40,359 nucleotides of DNA from Pseudomonadota bacterium (GTDB taxonomy: Bacteria > Desulfobacterota > Binatia > UBA1149), in the NCBI GenBank assembly GCA_014382245.1, contig JACNKC010000043.1:1-40359 (forward strand), written 5' to 3'. Positions 1 through 8,539 of the stretch are shown piece after piece (positions within the stretch are counted from its first letter, which is position 1; the number at the start of each line of letters is the position of its first letter). The position numbers and the translations under genes were made by a program. Below the pieces are notes generated by a model that did not search any database, was not told where the DNA came from, and was given only the letters and a program-made list of their open reading frames with translations.

Positions 1-1006
1 GGTGGTGCCCCAGTCGGTCGTCGGTCAGCCAGGGAGTGAGAGACCTCAACTCCTCGCCGACCTTTTCGACCGGGTGGTTCTCGCCTTCCCGGCGCAGCTC
101 CTTGAAGTGGGGCAGACCGCACTTGTACTCGGTGATCCACTCGTCGGCGAAGTCGCCCGACTGTATTTCTTCGAGTATCTTCTTCATCGCGGCGCGCGTG
201 CCGTCGCCCACCACGCGGGTGCCGCGGGTGAGATCGCCGTACTCGGCGGTGTTGCTGATCGAGTAGCGCATGTTGGCTATGCCGCCTTCGTATATCAGGT
301 CGACGATGAGCTTGACCTCGTGCACGCACTCAAAGTAGGCCATCTCGGGCGCGTAGCCCGCGTCTACCAAGGTCTCAAAGCCCGCGCGGATGAGCTCGGT
401 GAGCCCACCGCACAACACCGCCTGCTCGCCGAAGAGATCGGTCTCGGTCTCCTCCCTGAAGGAGGTGCCGATGACGGCCGCGCGTGTACCGCCAATGCCA
501 TCGGCGTAGGCCAGGCCCACGGCCTCGGTATCACCCGACGGGTCCTGGGCCACTGCCAGCAGGCAGGGCACGCCCATGCCCTTGGCGTACATGCTCCTCA
601 CCAGGTGGCCGGGGCCCTTGGGGGCTACCATGAACACGCCGGTCTCGGCCGACGGCTTTATCTTGCCGAAGTGAATGTTAAAGCCGTGCGCAAAGGCAAG
701 GTAGCTGCCCGGCTTGAGATTGGGCTCCACGTCTTCGTGGTAGACATCGGCGGCCAGTTCGTCGGGCAGCAGCATCATGACCACGTCGGCGCTGCCAACG
801 GCGTCGGCTATCGAGGCCACCTCGAGGCCCGCCCCCTCGGCCTTGGCCACCGACGAGCTGCCTTCTCTCAGGCCCACGACGACCTTTACGCCGCTCTCCT
901 TGAGGTTGAGCGCGTGCGCGTGCCCCTGGCTGCCGTAGCCCAGCACGGCAACGGTCTTGTTTTTCAGCAGGCCAGCGTCGGCCTCTTCTCGGGTGTAAAT
1001 CTTCAT
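1..1006 (-). CDS. ilvC: Ketol-acid reductoisomerase (class I), 3' end cut by window edge
   Basis: IlvC converts acetolactate or acetohydroxybutyrate to the dihydroxy acids of valine/leucine/isoleucine synthesis, using NADPH and Mg2+. The minus-strand frame opens with ATG at 1006 and reads [21 protein letters not shown] Rossmann motif GYGSQGHAH follows at residues 23-31, then [11 protein letters not shown] and the knotted C-terminal region with [14 protein letters not shown] and [12 protein letters not shown]. About 335 codons are visible with no stop, close to the usual class I length of about 330-340, so only the last few residues are missing. Its ATG shares four bases (ATGA) with the ilvN stop, so the two are probably translationally coupled. 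A long open frame on the opposite strand is a GC-rich shadow. Family assignment is secure. Confidence 0.97.
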   Translation of the reverse strand, partial: MKIYTREEADAGLLKNKTVAVLGYGSQGHAHALNLKESGVKVVVGLREGSSSVAKAEGAGLEVASIADAVGSADVVMMLLPDELAADVYHEDVEPNLKPGSYLAFAHGFNIHFGKIKPSAETGVFMVAPKGPGHLVRSMYAKGMGVPCLLAVAQDPSGDTEAVGLAYADGIGGTRAAVIGTSFREETETDLFGEQAVLCGGLTELIRAGFETLVDAGYAPEMAYFECVHEVKLIVDLIYEGGIANMRYSISNTAEYGDLTRGTRVVGDGTRAAMKKILEEIQSGDFADEWITEYKCGLPHFKELRREGENHPVEKVGEELRSLTPWLTDDRLGHH

Positions 1007-1551
1007 GCAGCTTTCTCCGTACTCTTGTTTTTCTTAGCCTTAGGGGCCCCGACCGTAAGCAGGCGCCCTCCCCTGAACAGCGCCGCCTTGCCGGTGCGCG
1101 CCACTTCCTTGATTCCAAGGGGAGCGAGCATCGTCATGATGGCAGCTATTTTCTCGTCGTCGCCGGTGACCTCGACCATGCACTCGGTAGGCCCGACGTC
1201 CACGATACGGGCCCTGAATATGTCGGCTATACCTACCAGTTCCAAGCGTGAGCGGGCGTCGACGGCCACCTTGATCAGCGCGAGCTCGCGTTCAACATGC
1301 TCTGCCTCGCTGTAGTCAACAACCTTGATAACCGACACCAGCTTGTTGAGGTGCTTGTTAATCTGCTCCACGATCTCGGCGTCGCCGGTGGTGGTGAGCG
1401 TAATGCGCGACACCGACGGGTCCAGCGTTTCGGCCACCGACAGGCTGGATATGTTGTAACCACGGCCACTGAACAAGCCGGACACGCGCGACAACACTCC
1501 GAATTCGTTCTCGACCAGTATGGATATTATGTAGCTTTTCTTCGTTGCCAT
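1003..1551 (-). CDS. ilvN: Acetolactate synthase small (regulatory) subunit
   Basis: This is the regulatory subunit of acetohydroxyacid synthase, which activates the large subunit and carries valine feedback control through its ACT domain. The 182-residue product begins [20 protein letters not shown]. Its N-terminal ACT domain covers about residues 5-80 ([20 protein letters not shown]), and the C-terminal domain includes [14 protein letters not shown] chose the ATG at 1551 because GGAGGT lies just upstream and the domain starts there; a longer in-frame start 24 codons earlier would overlap ilvD. It lies 17 bases after the ilvD stop and overlaps ilvC by four bases. Oddly, the catalytic large subunit gene ilvB, usually directly upstream, is not here. 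Confidence 0.95.
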   Translation of the reverse strand: MATKKSYIISILVENEFGVLSRVSGLFSGRGYNISSLSVAETLDPSVSRITLTTTGDAEIVEQINKHLNKLVSVIKVVDYSEAEHVERELALIKVAVDARSRLELVGIADIFRARIVDVGPTECMVEVTGDDEKIAAIMTMLAPLGIKEVARTGKAALFRGGRLLTVGAPKAKKNKSTEKAA

Positions 1552-1568
1552 GCTTACACCTCCAATCG

Positions 1569-3260
1569 CTAACCTGTAACCGCGCCCCGCGCGGCACTCG
1601 AAACCAGCCTCGAGTACTTCCACAGAACGCCGCTCGTGTACTTAGGCGCCGGTTCCGTCCACGCGGCCTTTCGCCGTTCAAGCTCGGCGTCGTCCACTGC
1701 CAGTTCGAGCAGCAGGCGGTCGGCGTCGATGGTGATGGTATCGCCCTCTTCGACCAGCGCGATGGGGCCGCCGACCTGGGCCTCGGGCGCTACGTGCCCC
1801 ACGACCATGCCGTAGGTACCGCCCGAGAAGCGCCCATCGGTTATAAATCCCACGCTGTCGCCCAGCCCCTTGCCGATGATGGCACTGGTGGGCGAGAGCA
1901 TTTCGCGCATGCCGGGACCGCCGCTGGGGCCCTCGTAGCGAATGACGAGCACGTCGCCCTCGGCGATGCGGTCGCCCATGATGGCGTCCATGCAGTCCTC
2001 TTCGGAGTCGAACACCCGCGCCGGGCCGGTTATCGCGCGATTTTTGAGTCCACTGATCTTGGCCACGCAGCCCTCGGGGGCGAGATTGCCCTTGAGCATG
2101 GCGAGGTGGCCCTGCGTGTAGACCGGTGAATCGAAAGGACGCACGACCTCCTGTTCCGCCGGCGGCTGGTCGGCCACGAGCTTGAGATTGTCGGCCACCG
2201 TACCACCGGTGATGGTCATGCAGTCGCCGTCTATCAATCCCTGCGCGAGCAGCATCTTCATGACCAGGGGTATGCCGCCAACCGCGTGTAGATCGGTGGC
2301 AACATAAGGCCCCGACGGCTTCATGTCGGCCAGCACCGGCACGCGCAAGCGTATGTCTTCGAAATCTTCCATCGTCAGCTCGACCTCGGCCGCGTGGGCG
2401 ATGGCGAGCAGGTGCAGGACGGCGTTGGTCGAACCGCCAACGGCCATGACAACGGCTATGGCGTTGTTGAACGCGGCCCGGGTGAGTATGTCGCGAGGCT
2501 TCAGGTCGTCGGCGACCAGGCGCATGAGCACCCTGCCGCTTTCAGCGGCACTGTCGCGTTTTTCGTCGTCCTCGGCTGCCATGGTAGAGGAACCGGGCAA
2601 GCTCATGCCCAGCGCCTCGAAGGCGGAGCTCATCGTGTTGGCCGTGTACATGCCGCCGCAGGCGCCGCGGCCGGGACAGGCGCGCTTCTCGATCTCGCAG
2701 AAAGCCTCGCGGCTTATGCGGCCCGCGCCCAGCTCACCCACCGCCTCGAAAGCACTCACGATGGTGAGATCCTTGCCGTCGTAGTGGCCGGCCTTGATGG
2801 TGCCGCCGTAGACAAAAACCGATGGCAGGTTGAGCCTTGCCATGGCTATCATGGCGCCGGGCATGTTCTTGTCACAGCCACCCACGGCAAGCAGGCCGTC
2901 CATGCTCTGGGCCCGGCAAACGGTCTCGATAGAGTCGGCGATGACCTCGCGACTGACCAGCGAGCACTTCATGCCCTCTGTACCCATGGAAATGCCGTCG
3001 CTGACAGTGATGGTACCAAAGGTCTGGGGCATGCCGCCGTCTTCGCGAACCGCCCCAGCCGCGGCCAGCGAGAGGTCGCCCAACCCGGCATTGCAGGGCG
3101 TTATGTCGCTCTGGCCATTGGCGATCGCGACTATGGGCTTGCTGAAATCGTCGTCGCCGAAACCCACCGCCCGCAGCATGGCACGGTTGGGCGCGCGGTT
3201 GTCTCCCTCGGTGACCGCTCGGCTGTGCCGGTTGGCGGCCTTTTTGTCGTTGCTTGTCAT
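1569..3260 (-). CDS. ilvD: Dihydroxy-acid dehydratase
   Basis: IlvD dehydrates the dihydroxy acids made by IlvC to 2-keto acids in valine, leucine and isoleucine synthesis. The 563-residue protein matches the usual IlvD/Edd length. It has a cluster-ligand candidate in TPCNAG (Cys56), then GGCDKNMPG (Cys129) and [16 protein letters not shown] (Cys195, Cys201). The C-terminal substrate-binding part includes [13 protein letters not shown] and [11 protein letters not shown]. Three well-placed cysteines fit the Fe-S enzymes of this family. The [11 protein letters not shown] signature favours IlvD over phosphogluconate dehydratase, as does its place in front of ilvN-ilvC. The ATG at 3260 has only a weak Shine-Dalgarno (CCGGA). 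A candidate promoter lies about 60 bases upstream. Confidence 0.97.
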   Translation of the reverse strand: MTSNDKKAANRHSRAVTEGDNRAPNRAMLRAVGFGDDDFSKPIVAIANGQSDITPCNAGLGDLSLAAAGAVREDGGMPQTFGTITVSDGISMGTEGMKCSLVSREVIADSIETVCRAQSMDGLLAVGGCDKNMPGAMIAMARLNLPSVFVYGGTIKAGHYDGKDLTIVSAFEAVGELGAGRISREAFCEIEKRACPGRGACGGMYTANTMSSAFEALGMSLPGSSTMAAEDDEKRDSAAESGRVLMRLVADDLKPRDILTRAAFNNAIAVVMAVGGSTNAVLHLLAIAHAAEVELTMEDFEDIRLRVPVLADMKPSGPYVATDLHAVGGIPLVMKMLLAQGLIDGDCMTITGGTVADNLKLVADQPPAEQEVVRPFDSPVYTQGHLAMLKGNLAPEGCVAKISGLKNRAITGPARVFDSEEDCMDAIMGDRIAEGDVLVIRYEGPSGGPGMREMLSPTSAIIGKGLGDSVGFITDGRFSGGTYGMVVGHVAPEAQVGGPIALVEEGDTITIDADRLLLELAVDDAELERRKAAWTEPAPKYTSGVLWKYSRLVSSAARGAVTG

Positions 3261-3317
3261 CTTATTAATTCCGGGTGCGACTCACAGGGGTCCGGGCCCG
3301 ACCGCTCGCCGCCGGGC

Positions 3318-3347
3318 ATACTAGTCGTTACCTGTCAGGAATACCAA
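3318..3347 (-). promoter_or_regulatory. Candidate sigma-70 promoter for ilvD-ilvN-ilvC
   Basis: On the minus strand TTGGTA (3347-3342) and TAGTAT (3323-3318) are 18 bases apart. Each matches its sigma-70 consensus at four of six bases. The position, about 60 bases upstream of the ilvD ATG, is right for a leader of about 50 bases. Both boxes are modest matches, so this is a candidate only. Confidence 0.3.
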
Positions 3348-3357
3348 GGCAGCACCA

Positions 3358-3389
3358 CCACCGACACGGTGGCGGCTGTCGTACAGCCG
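3358..3389 (-). repeat. Two abutting perfect hairpins upstream of ilvD
   Basis: Bases 3373-3389 form a 7-bp stem (CGGCTGT/ACAGCCG) with a 3-base loop. Bases 3358-3372 form a 6-bp stem (CCACCG/CGGTGG) with a 3-base loop. The two touch without a spacer, just upstream of the candidate ilvD promoter and about 100 bases downstream of the ydcH-like gene. Neither has a T-run on the minus strand, so a Rho-independent terminator is not clear. The rest of 3261-3493 holds no gene that I can support. Confidence 0.4.
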
Positions 3390-3493
3390 GGTGACAACGC
3401 CGCGCGTGGCAGCGCCCCGGAAAAGCCGTCCGGGCGGGGGTTGACGGTCGATGGGCGCAGTGCCGTCGACCAGTCAGCCCCCGCTTCAGGCAG

Positions 3494-3739
3494 TCAGGCC
3501 GATTGGCTCTGACCCACTTCGCGCCGGTGGTCGGACAGGATGCGCATGACCCTGTCTTTCTCGGCGAGTTTCTTCTTCTTCAGCTCAGCGCATTCCACTT
3601 CCTGCGAGTCGCTGAGGTGTTCAAGTCTCTCAAGCTCTTCTACCCTGGCTTTCAAACTCAAGTGCTTTTCGTAAGCACTTTTAAGGTCCGCGTCTCCAGG
3701 CGCCAGGCTCTCTATGAGCTCTTCGTCTTGTGTTTCCAT
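3494..3739 (-). CDS. Small YdcH-like (DUF465) protein
   Basis: The 81-residue product is acidic at its N-terminus and lysine/arginine-rich later. It contains LKSAYEKHLSLKARVEELER followed by SQEVECAELKKKKLAEKDRV. Spacing and composition match the DUF465/YdcH family of short alpha-helical hairpin or coiled-coil proteins (about 70-80 residues), whose role is unknown. The ATG at 3739 was chosen because GGGAGG lies seven bases upstream; a longer frame to 3829 would run into tsaB without adding family sequence. It follows tsaB by about 60 bases and is probably the last gene of the rpsB-to-tsaB cluster. No function is inferred. Confidence 0.75.
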   Translation of the reverse strand: METQDEELIESLAPGDADLKSAYEKHLSLKARVEELERLEHLSDSQEVECAELKKKKLAEKDRVMRILSDHRREVGQSQSA

Positions 3740-3798
3740 CCAAGCCTCCCTGTGTTGTTTTGTTTCGTCAGTTATCTCTCTCTTCCACGCCCGGCGCC

Positions 3799-4560
3799 TT
3801 ATCCTGCTGGCCCCGATCCCGCGGACCATGCAGCGGCCACGCGGTTCTTATTAGGCCTGGCCCCGGTAGGTCCTATGTAAGTGGGCAGCGCCTGCCCGGG
3901 GGTCGCTCGGTCACCGGTGGTGCTACTGCCTGAGTCTAACTCCGTCCCAGCTGCCTTGGCAAGCGCCACTGCCGGATCAAGCGCTTGGCCAGCCAGTGCG
4001 GGCATTCGTAGCCCCGCCTCCGAACAGGCTCCAAGTACGGCCTGGGCGGCGTTTCCGGCAACCCGCAGCCCCGTGGGCAGCGTCCGAAGGTCAGCAAGCA
4101 ATTCTTCGGCCGTGCAGCGCTTGTAATCGAGCAGTTGCTCGCCACCGTCGCCCGACCAGGCGGCCACGTAAATATTTCCCGATCCCGCGTCCAGCGTTGC
4201 CAGGAAAGGGCTTTTGCCGCCTTCGGCTGCCTTGTCGCAACAAGCCAGCTGCAAGCGCAGCGACGACATGCCCGTTACCGGTAGTTTGTGGGGCAGGACA
4301 AGGCCGGCGGCCAGCGCCAGGCCAATACGAACGCCAGTCCATGAAGCGGGGCCGGTAGAAACACCGACGGCCGAAATATCAGCCACCGCCGCCGAGATAT
4401 CCTTGAGCCCCAGCCGCAGTAAGTCGGCCAGGCCCTCACCCCGCACGGGAGGTTCGCAGGTCGCAAGCCAGGGATCCCGATCGGGGGCCAGCAGGGCTAT
4501 GGACGGTACGCGGCCACTGCTGTCTATGCCGAGCAGCAGGCCTGTACCGCGACAGCTCAC
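3799..4560 (-). CDS. tsaB: tRNA N6-threonylcarbamoyladenosine biosynthesis protein TsaB
   Basis: TsaB is an ASKHA-fold partner of TsaD in making t6A37 on ANN-decoding tRNAs. The 253-residue frame starts with GTG at 4560 (MSCRGTGLLLGIDSSG), where GIDSSG corresponds to the family's N-terminal GIDTS motif. The conserved GPGSFTGLRIG segment appears as GPASWTGVRIG at about residues 70-80, a slightly divergent version. The C-terminus QALPTYIGPTGA resembles the family's PVYLR ending. The start codon shares GTGA with the rseP stop (4-base overlap), so the two are coupled. TsaB-type proteins are distinguished from TsaD by the missing metal-binding histidines, which I do not see here. Confidence 0.85.
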   Translation of the reverse strand: MSCRGTGLLLGIDSSGRVPSIALLAPDRDPWLATCEPPVRGEGLADLLRLGLKDISAAVADISAVGVSTGPASWTGVRIGLALAAGLVLPHKLPVTGMSSLRLQLACCDKAAEGGKSPFLATLDAGSGNIYVAAWSGDGGEQLLDYKRCTAEELLADLRTLPTGLRVAGNAAQAVLGACSEAGLRMPALAGQALDPAVALAKAAGTELDSGSSTTGDRATPGQALPTYIGPTGARPNKNRVAAAWSAGSGPAG

Positions 4561-5627
4561 CCGCCGACTATTCGAGAGATGTCGTTAAAAACGACCAGGA
4601 CCATCAGGGCCACCAGCACCAGCACCCCGAACTGCTGCACGAGGTCGCGAGCCCTGTCGGGCAAGGGGCGCCCTCGAACCGCTTCGTAGGAAAAGAAGGC
4701 CAGGTGACCACCGTCGAGACCCGGTATGGGCAGCAGGTTGATGATGCCCAGGTTAACGCTCAGCAGGGCCATGAAGTGCAACAGCGGCTCCATACCACGA
4801 TTGGCGCGACGGCCCGCTTCCTGGGCTATGCCTATGGGACCGGCGAGGTCCGACATGGAGAGCCGTCCCTGTACGAGCCGTGAGAGTGTTTCGAGTATCA
4901 CCACCGACCAGGTCCAGGTGTAGCGGGCGCCCAGCACCACCGACTCCACCGGGCCCACGTCCTGGCGCTCAGACGCGCGGTGCACACCGATGACCCAGGC
5001 CGTGCCGATTTCTTCGCCAAGGTAGTCCCTGCGCACCCTCGACTCGGGCGTTACCGTGAGCACGCGTTCTTCACCCTGCTCGGAAAGCACCGAGAGTTGT
5101 ATTTCGCGGCCTTCGCTGGCCGTTACGGCCCCGTGCAGGCCGTCCCAGTTACCCAGGGACTGCCCGTCTATGGCCGTCACGAGGTCGCCGGCCGCCAGGC
5201 CCGCAGCCTGGGCCGGAGAGTCGGCGACGACGCCGCCCACCAGGGCCTTGTCGCTGGTGACCTGGTTGCCCCAGGTCATCATGATGACCGTGAACAAGAA
5301 GAAGGCGAAGACCATGTTTATTGCCGGGCCGGCCACCACGATCATGGCCCGCTGGTAGAGCGGCCGATCAGGAAATCCCCGGCCCGCCACCTTGGGAGCA
5401 AATTCATCGATTTCGCCGGCCATGCGCACGTAGCCGCCAAGCGGAATCAGTGAAAAGCGGTACTCGGTTTCCCCTCGCTGTATCGAGAACAACCTGGGCC
5501 CGAAGCCGAAGGAAAACACCTGTACCTCGGTGTTGCACTTGCGTGCGACAAAGAAGTGGCCCCACTCGTGGACCATGATAACCACCGCGAGAACGGCGAT
5601 CGCTGCTAGGATTCCAGTCGGTGTCAT
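4557..5627 (-). CDS. rseP: RIP metalloprotease RseP (site-2 protease, M50)
   Basis: RseP is an inner-membrane zinc protease that cuts anti-sigma factors and remnant signal peptides within the membrane. The 356-residue protein has an N-terminal transmembrane helix carrying the HExxH zinc motif as HEWGH (residues 20-24). The third zinc ligand sits in NLLPIPGLDGGH near the C-terminus. One PDZ domain occupies the middle (VADSPAQAAGLAAGDLVTAI), rather than the two of E. coli RseP. Several further hydrophobic segments fit the M50B topology. It lies 21 bases after cdsA and overlaps tsaB by four bases. In many bacteria dxr sits between cdsA and rseP; here that space is empty. Confidence 0.95.
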   Translation of the reverse strand: MTPTGILAAIAVLAVVIMVHEWGHFFVARKCNTEVQVFSFGFGPRLFSIQRGETEYRFSLIPLGGYVRMAGEIDEFAPKVAGRGFPDRPLYQRAMIVVAGPAINMVFAFFLFTVIMMTWGNQVTSDKALVGGVVADSPAQAAGLAAGDLVTAIDGQSLGNWDGLHGAVTASEGREIQLSVLSEQGEERVLTVTPESRVRRDYLGEEIGTAWVIGVHRASERQDVGPVESVVLGARYTWTWSVVILETLSRLVQGRLSMSDLAGPIGIAQEAGRRANRGMEPLLHFMALLSVNLGIINLLPIPGLDGGHLAFFSYEAVRGRPLPDRARDLVQQFGVLVLVALMVLVVFNDISRIVGG

Positions 5628-5648
5628 AAAAGGCGGCGTCCGTGATGG

Positions 5649-6467
5649 TCAGCCAGTGACAAGGATAGCATAGTAATAGACGAAGACTATCGGCAAAACG
5701 AGGCTGTCGGTCCTGTCGAGCACCCCCCCATGGCCCGGCAGTATCCAGCCGGAATCCTTGGTCCTGTAGGCCCTTTTGATCATCGACTCCAACAAGTCAC
5801 CGAGCTGGGCCAGCACCGACATGACGCCGGCTACGAACAGTGTTTCAAAAAGACCCAACCTGTGCAGGATCAGCGAGTTGACGACGATGCCGGCCACCAG
5901 GCTGCTGCCAAAACTGACCAGCGAGCCTTCGACCGTCTTGTTCGGGCTCACACTGGGCCAGAGCTTTCGTGTGCCCAGCATTTTACCGCCGAAATAGCCG
6001 CCCACGTCGCCGGCCATGACCACCGCGAAGACGAAGAATACCCAGGAGGGGCCGTCGCCACCGGGCAGTCCCCTGATCCAGATCAGGTGCGGAAGCAGGG
6101 CACCGCCATAGAGCGCGCCCAACAGCACCTGGCCCGCGCTGTTGACGCTCTGGCCCATGTCGCGAGCGGTCGCGAGGGTAGCCACCAGGGTAAGAATGAG
6201 GCAGGCCACTATGCCAGCCGACAGGGCCGCGCCCCCGGCCAGGCCACCTGGCACCAGCACCATCGAAGCCGCGATCATCATGCCACCGAGGGTCGTCAAC
6301 GTGGCGGCCCCGGGTACACTCGACAGGGCCATGAGCGAAAATTCTCTCAGCGCCACCCAGGTGGCAAACAACACCACGCCGTTGAATATCCAGGCCGGCG
6401 CGAGGAAAAACAGCCACGCCAGCAGGGGAATGGCCACCGCGGCCGTAAACAGGCGGGATCTCAACAA
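5649..6467 (-). CDS. cdsA: Phosphatidate cytidylyltransferase
   Basis: CdsA makes CDP-diacylglycerol from phosphatidic acid and CTP, the entry to phospholipid synthesis, in the inner membrane. The sequence is very hydrophobic, with about seven or eight membrane segments, and ends with the family signature SMIKRAYRTKDS followed by LPGHGGVLDRTDSL. No ATG exists near the N-terminus. I place the start at TTG 6467 (MLRSRLFTAAVAIPLLAW) because GGAGG lies nine bases upstream and the resulting 272 residues fit the usual 270-285. Extending further would translate the out-of-frame end of uppS. The gap to the uppS stop is four bases. Function is secure; the start is an inference. Confidence 0.92.
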   Translation of the reverse strand: MLRSRLFTAAVAIPLLAWLFFLAPAWIFNGVVLFATWVALREFSLMALSSVPGAATLTTLGGMMIAASMVLVPGGLAGGAALSAGIVACLILTLVATLATARDMGQSVNSAGQVLLGALYGGALLPHLIWIRGLPGGDGPSWVFFVFAVVMAGDVGGYFGGKMLGTRKLWPSVSPNKTVEGSLVSFGSSLVAGIVVNSLILHRLGLFETLFVAGVMSVLAQLGDLLESMIKRAYRTKDSGWILPGHGGVLDRTDSLVLPIVFVYYYAILVTG

Positions 6468-6471
6468 GCGT

Positions 6472-7221
6472 TCAGGCCTCCACCGCCAACTGGCCCGTGG
6501 CACGGCCGAAGCGGCGATCCCTTTGCGCGTACCAGTTGATGGCCTCAAGAAACTGGTCGCGCCGGAAGTCCGGCCAGGCGAGGTCGGTGAAGTACAGTTC
6601 GCTGTAGGCACACTGCCACAGCAGGAAATTAGATATGCGCAGCTCGCCGCTGGTACGTATGAGCAGGTCGGGGTCGGGTAGCCCGGCAGTCATCAACGAC
6701 CCGGCCAGGCGCGATTCGTTTATCTGCTCGGGCTTGAGCTCGCCGTCGCGCACCTGCCGGGCCAGTTGCCTGGCCGCGCCAACGATGTCCTGCCTGCCCC
6801 CGTAGCTCACGGCCAGCACCACGGTCATGCGATCGTTGGCGCGCGTCTCGGCCTCCACCGAGCGCAGGTCGGAGAGCACCTCGGGCGGAAGCCGGCGCAG
6901 GTTACCCACCGCCTTCAAGCGGATACCGTATCGCATCATGCGACTGAGCTCGGTGCGACAGTAACGCCGCAGCAGTTTCATCAGGGCCTTGACCTCCGAC
7001 GGAGGGCGGCTCCAGTTCTCTGTAGAGAAAGCGAACAGGGTGAGCACTTCGACGCCGATTTCACGCGCGGTTTCGACCACCTCGCGAACCGAGTCCTTAC
7101 CCTTGCGGTGACCCTGCAAGCGGCTCATACCCCGCGCGCCCGCCCAGCGGCCGTTACCGTCCATTATGACGGCGACGTGCCGGGGCACCCGACCTTCCCA
7201 AACAGGCGACACCCGCGACAA
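6472..7221 (-). CDS. uppS: Undecaprenyl diphosphate synthase (cis-prenyltransferase)
   Basis: UppS extends farnesyl diphosphate with isopentenyl diphosphate to undecaprenyl diphosphate, the lipid carrier for peptidoglycan and other glycans. The N-terminal motif HVAVIMDGNGRWA contains the catalytic Mg-binding aspartate. FAFSTENWSRP follows, and the C-terminal signature is DLLIRTSGELRISNFLLWQ then YSELYF. The product of about 249 residues is of normal length. The start is taken as TTG at 7221, five bases after the frr stop; a GTG at 7212 is an alternative, and neither has a good Shine-Dalgarno. Position between frr and cdsA is the widely conserved order. Confidence 0.95.
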   Translation of the reverse strand: MSRVSPVWEGRVPRHVAVIMDGNGRWAGARGMSRLQGHRKGKDSVREVVETAREIGVEVLTLFAFSTENWSRPPSEVKALMKLLRRYCRTELSRMMRYGIRLKAVGNLRRLPPEVLSDLRSVEAETRANDRMTVVLAVSYGGRQDIVGAARQLARQVRDGELKPEQINESRLAGSLMTAGLPDPDLLIRTSGELRISNFLLWQCAYSELYFTDLAWPDFRRDQFLEAINWYAQRDRRFGRATGQLAVEA

Positions 7222-7226
7222 GACCG

Positions 7227-7784
7227 TCAGACGGCCATTACCTCTTCGTCTTTCACCTTGGCAATTTCGTCGATCTTCTTGACGAACTTGTCGGTGAGTT
7301 CCTGCACCCGGCCCTGGGCCCCGCGCATCTCGTCGTCGCTTATGTCCTTGTCCGAGTTGAGCTGCTTGAGCATGTCGTTAGCGTCGCGCCGGTGGTTTCG
7401 CAGAGACACGCGGTGGTTCTCAGCCTCGCGACCCACCTGCTTGACGAGCTCCCGCCTGCGCTCCTCGGTGAGCTCGGGGATGGAAAGCCTGATGAGCTTG
7501 CCATCGTTCGACGGGTTGAGCCCGAGATCAGCGATGGCGATTGCCTTTTCGATGGCCGGGATCGTGGCCTGGTCAAAGGGTTGCACCACCAGCAGCCGAG
7601 CCTCGGGGACGTTGATCGACGCCAACTGGTTCAGGTGGGTAGCGGCCCCGTAGTAGTCAACCATCACGGCGTCGAGCAGGGCCGCGTTGGCCCGTCCCGT
7701 GCGAATGCGACCGAGGTCGTGAACAAAGGAGTCAACCGTTGACTCGAGCTCGGCCTCGAGGGTTTCAATTACTTCGTCTATCAA
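7227..7784 (-). CDS. frr: Ribosome recycling factor
   Basis: RRF splits post-termination ribosomes together with EF-G. The 185-residue product is of standard length, with [16 protein letters not shown] near the N-terminus, [15 protein letters not shown] in the middle and [11 protein letters not shown] followed by RNHRRDAND later. It starts with TTG at 7784, which shares the bases TTGA with the pyrH stop. A GGAGG seven bases upstream supports this start, so translation is coupled to pyrH. This is part of the conserved rpsB-tsf-pyrH-frr-uppS-cdsA order. Confidence 0.97.
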   Translation of the reverse strand: MIDEVIETLEAELESTVDSFVHDLGRIRTGRANAALLDAVMVDYYGAATHLNQLASINVPEARLLVVQPFDQATIPAIEKAIAIADLGLNPSNDGKLIRLSIPELTEERRRELVKQVGREAENHRVSLRNHRRDANDMLKQLNSDKDISDDEMRGAQGRVQELTDKFVKKIDEIAKVKDEEVMAV

Positions 7785-8512
7785 TCCGTTTCCTCCCCAA
7801 CCAGCGTACCTATCTGCTCACCCATCACTGCCCTCAGGATATTGCCGGGAGTAGTCGCGTCAAAGACTATTATAGGCATCTCGTTTTCCATGCACAGGGT
7901 CACCGCGGTGGAATCCATCACGGTCAGCCTGCCGTTGAGAACGTCTAGGTAGGACATGCGGTCGTAACGCCGGGCGTCCTTGTTCTCTTCGGGGTCGGCG
8001 TCGTAGATGCCGTCAACGCGGGTGCCTTTCATGATCACCGCCGCGCCCATCTCTATGGCCCGAAGGCTGGCGGCCGTGTCGGTGGTGAAGAAGGGGTTGC
8101 CAGTGCCGGCGGCAAAAATAACTACGCGGCCTTTCTCGACGTGGCGCTGCGCGCGGCGACGGATGTAGGGCTCGGCCACCTGCTGAACGTCGATGGCCGA
8201 CATCACCCGGGTAGCCACGCCCGCTTTTTCGAGCGCGTCCTGCAAGGCGAGGCTGTTGAGTATGGTCGCGAGCATGCCCATGTAGTCGGCCGTGGCACGG
8301 TCGATGCCCATCTCGGCTGCCTTCATGCCGCGAAAGATATTGCCGCCACCCACCACGATGGCCAGCTCGCAGCCAGCCTCGCTGACCTCGCGCACCTCGA
8401 CGGCCAACGAAAGAAGAACACCGGGGTCGATACCGCTGCCGGCTTCACCGGCCAGCGCTTCTCCGCTCAGCTTGAGCAGCACCCTTGGAAATTGTGGTTT
8501 ATCGCCCGCCAT
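7781..8512 (-). CDS. pyrH: Uridylate (UMP) kinase
   Basis: PyrH phosphorylates UMP to UDP in pyrimidine synthesis and belongs to the amino-acid-kinase fold, working as a hexamer. The 243-residue protein carries [12 protein letters not shown] at the N-terminus, [10 protein letters not shown] around residue 55, [13 protein letters not shown] near 140 and [13 protein letters not shown] near 165, all family hallmarks. The ATG at 8512 lies 27 bases after the tsf stop, with a weak Shine-Dalgarno. The stop overlaps the frr start. Confidence 0.97.
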   Translation of the reverse strand: MAGDKPQFPRVLLKLSGEALAGEAGSGIDPGVLLSLAVEVREVSEAGCELAIVVGGGNIFRGMKAAEMGIDRATADYMGMLATILNSLALQDALEKAGVATRVMSAIDVQQVAEPYIRRRAQRHVEKGRVVIFAAGTGNPFFTTDTAASLRAIEMGAAVIMKGTRVDGIYDADPEENKDARRYDRMSYLDVLNGRLTVMDSTAVTLCMENEMPIIVFDATTPGNILRAVMGEQIGTLVGEETD

Positions 8513-8539
8513 CGTGACCGCACCGGCACTGTCGAACGG

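Noticed and set aside
2-1315. Long plus-strand open frame (437 codons) opposite ilvC and ilvN
   Set aside because: It is a shadow of GC-rich coding on the minus strand. The minus strand encodes clear IlvC and IlvN, while this frame shows no family motif.
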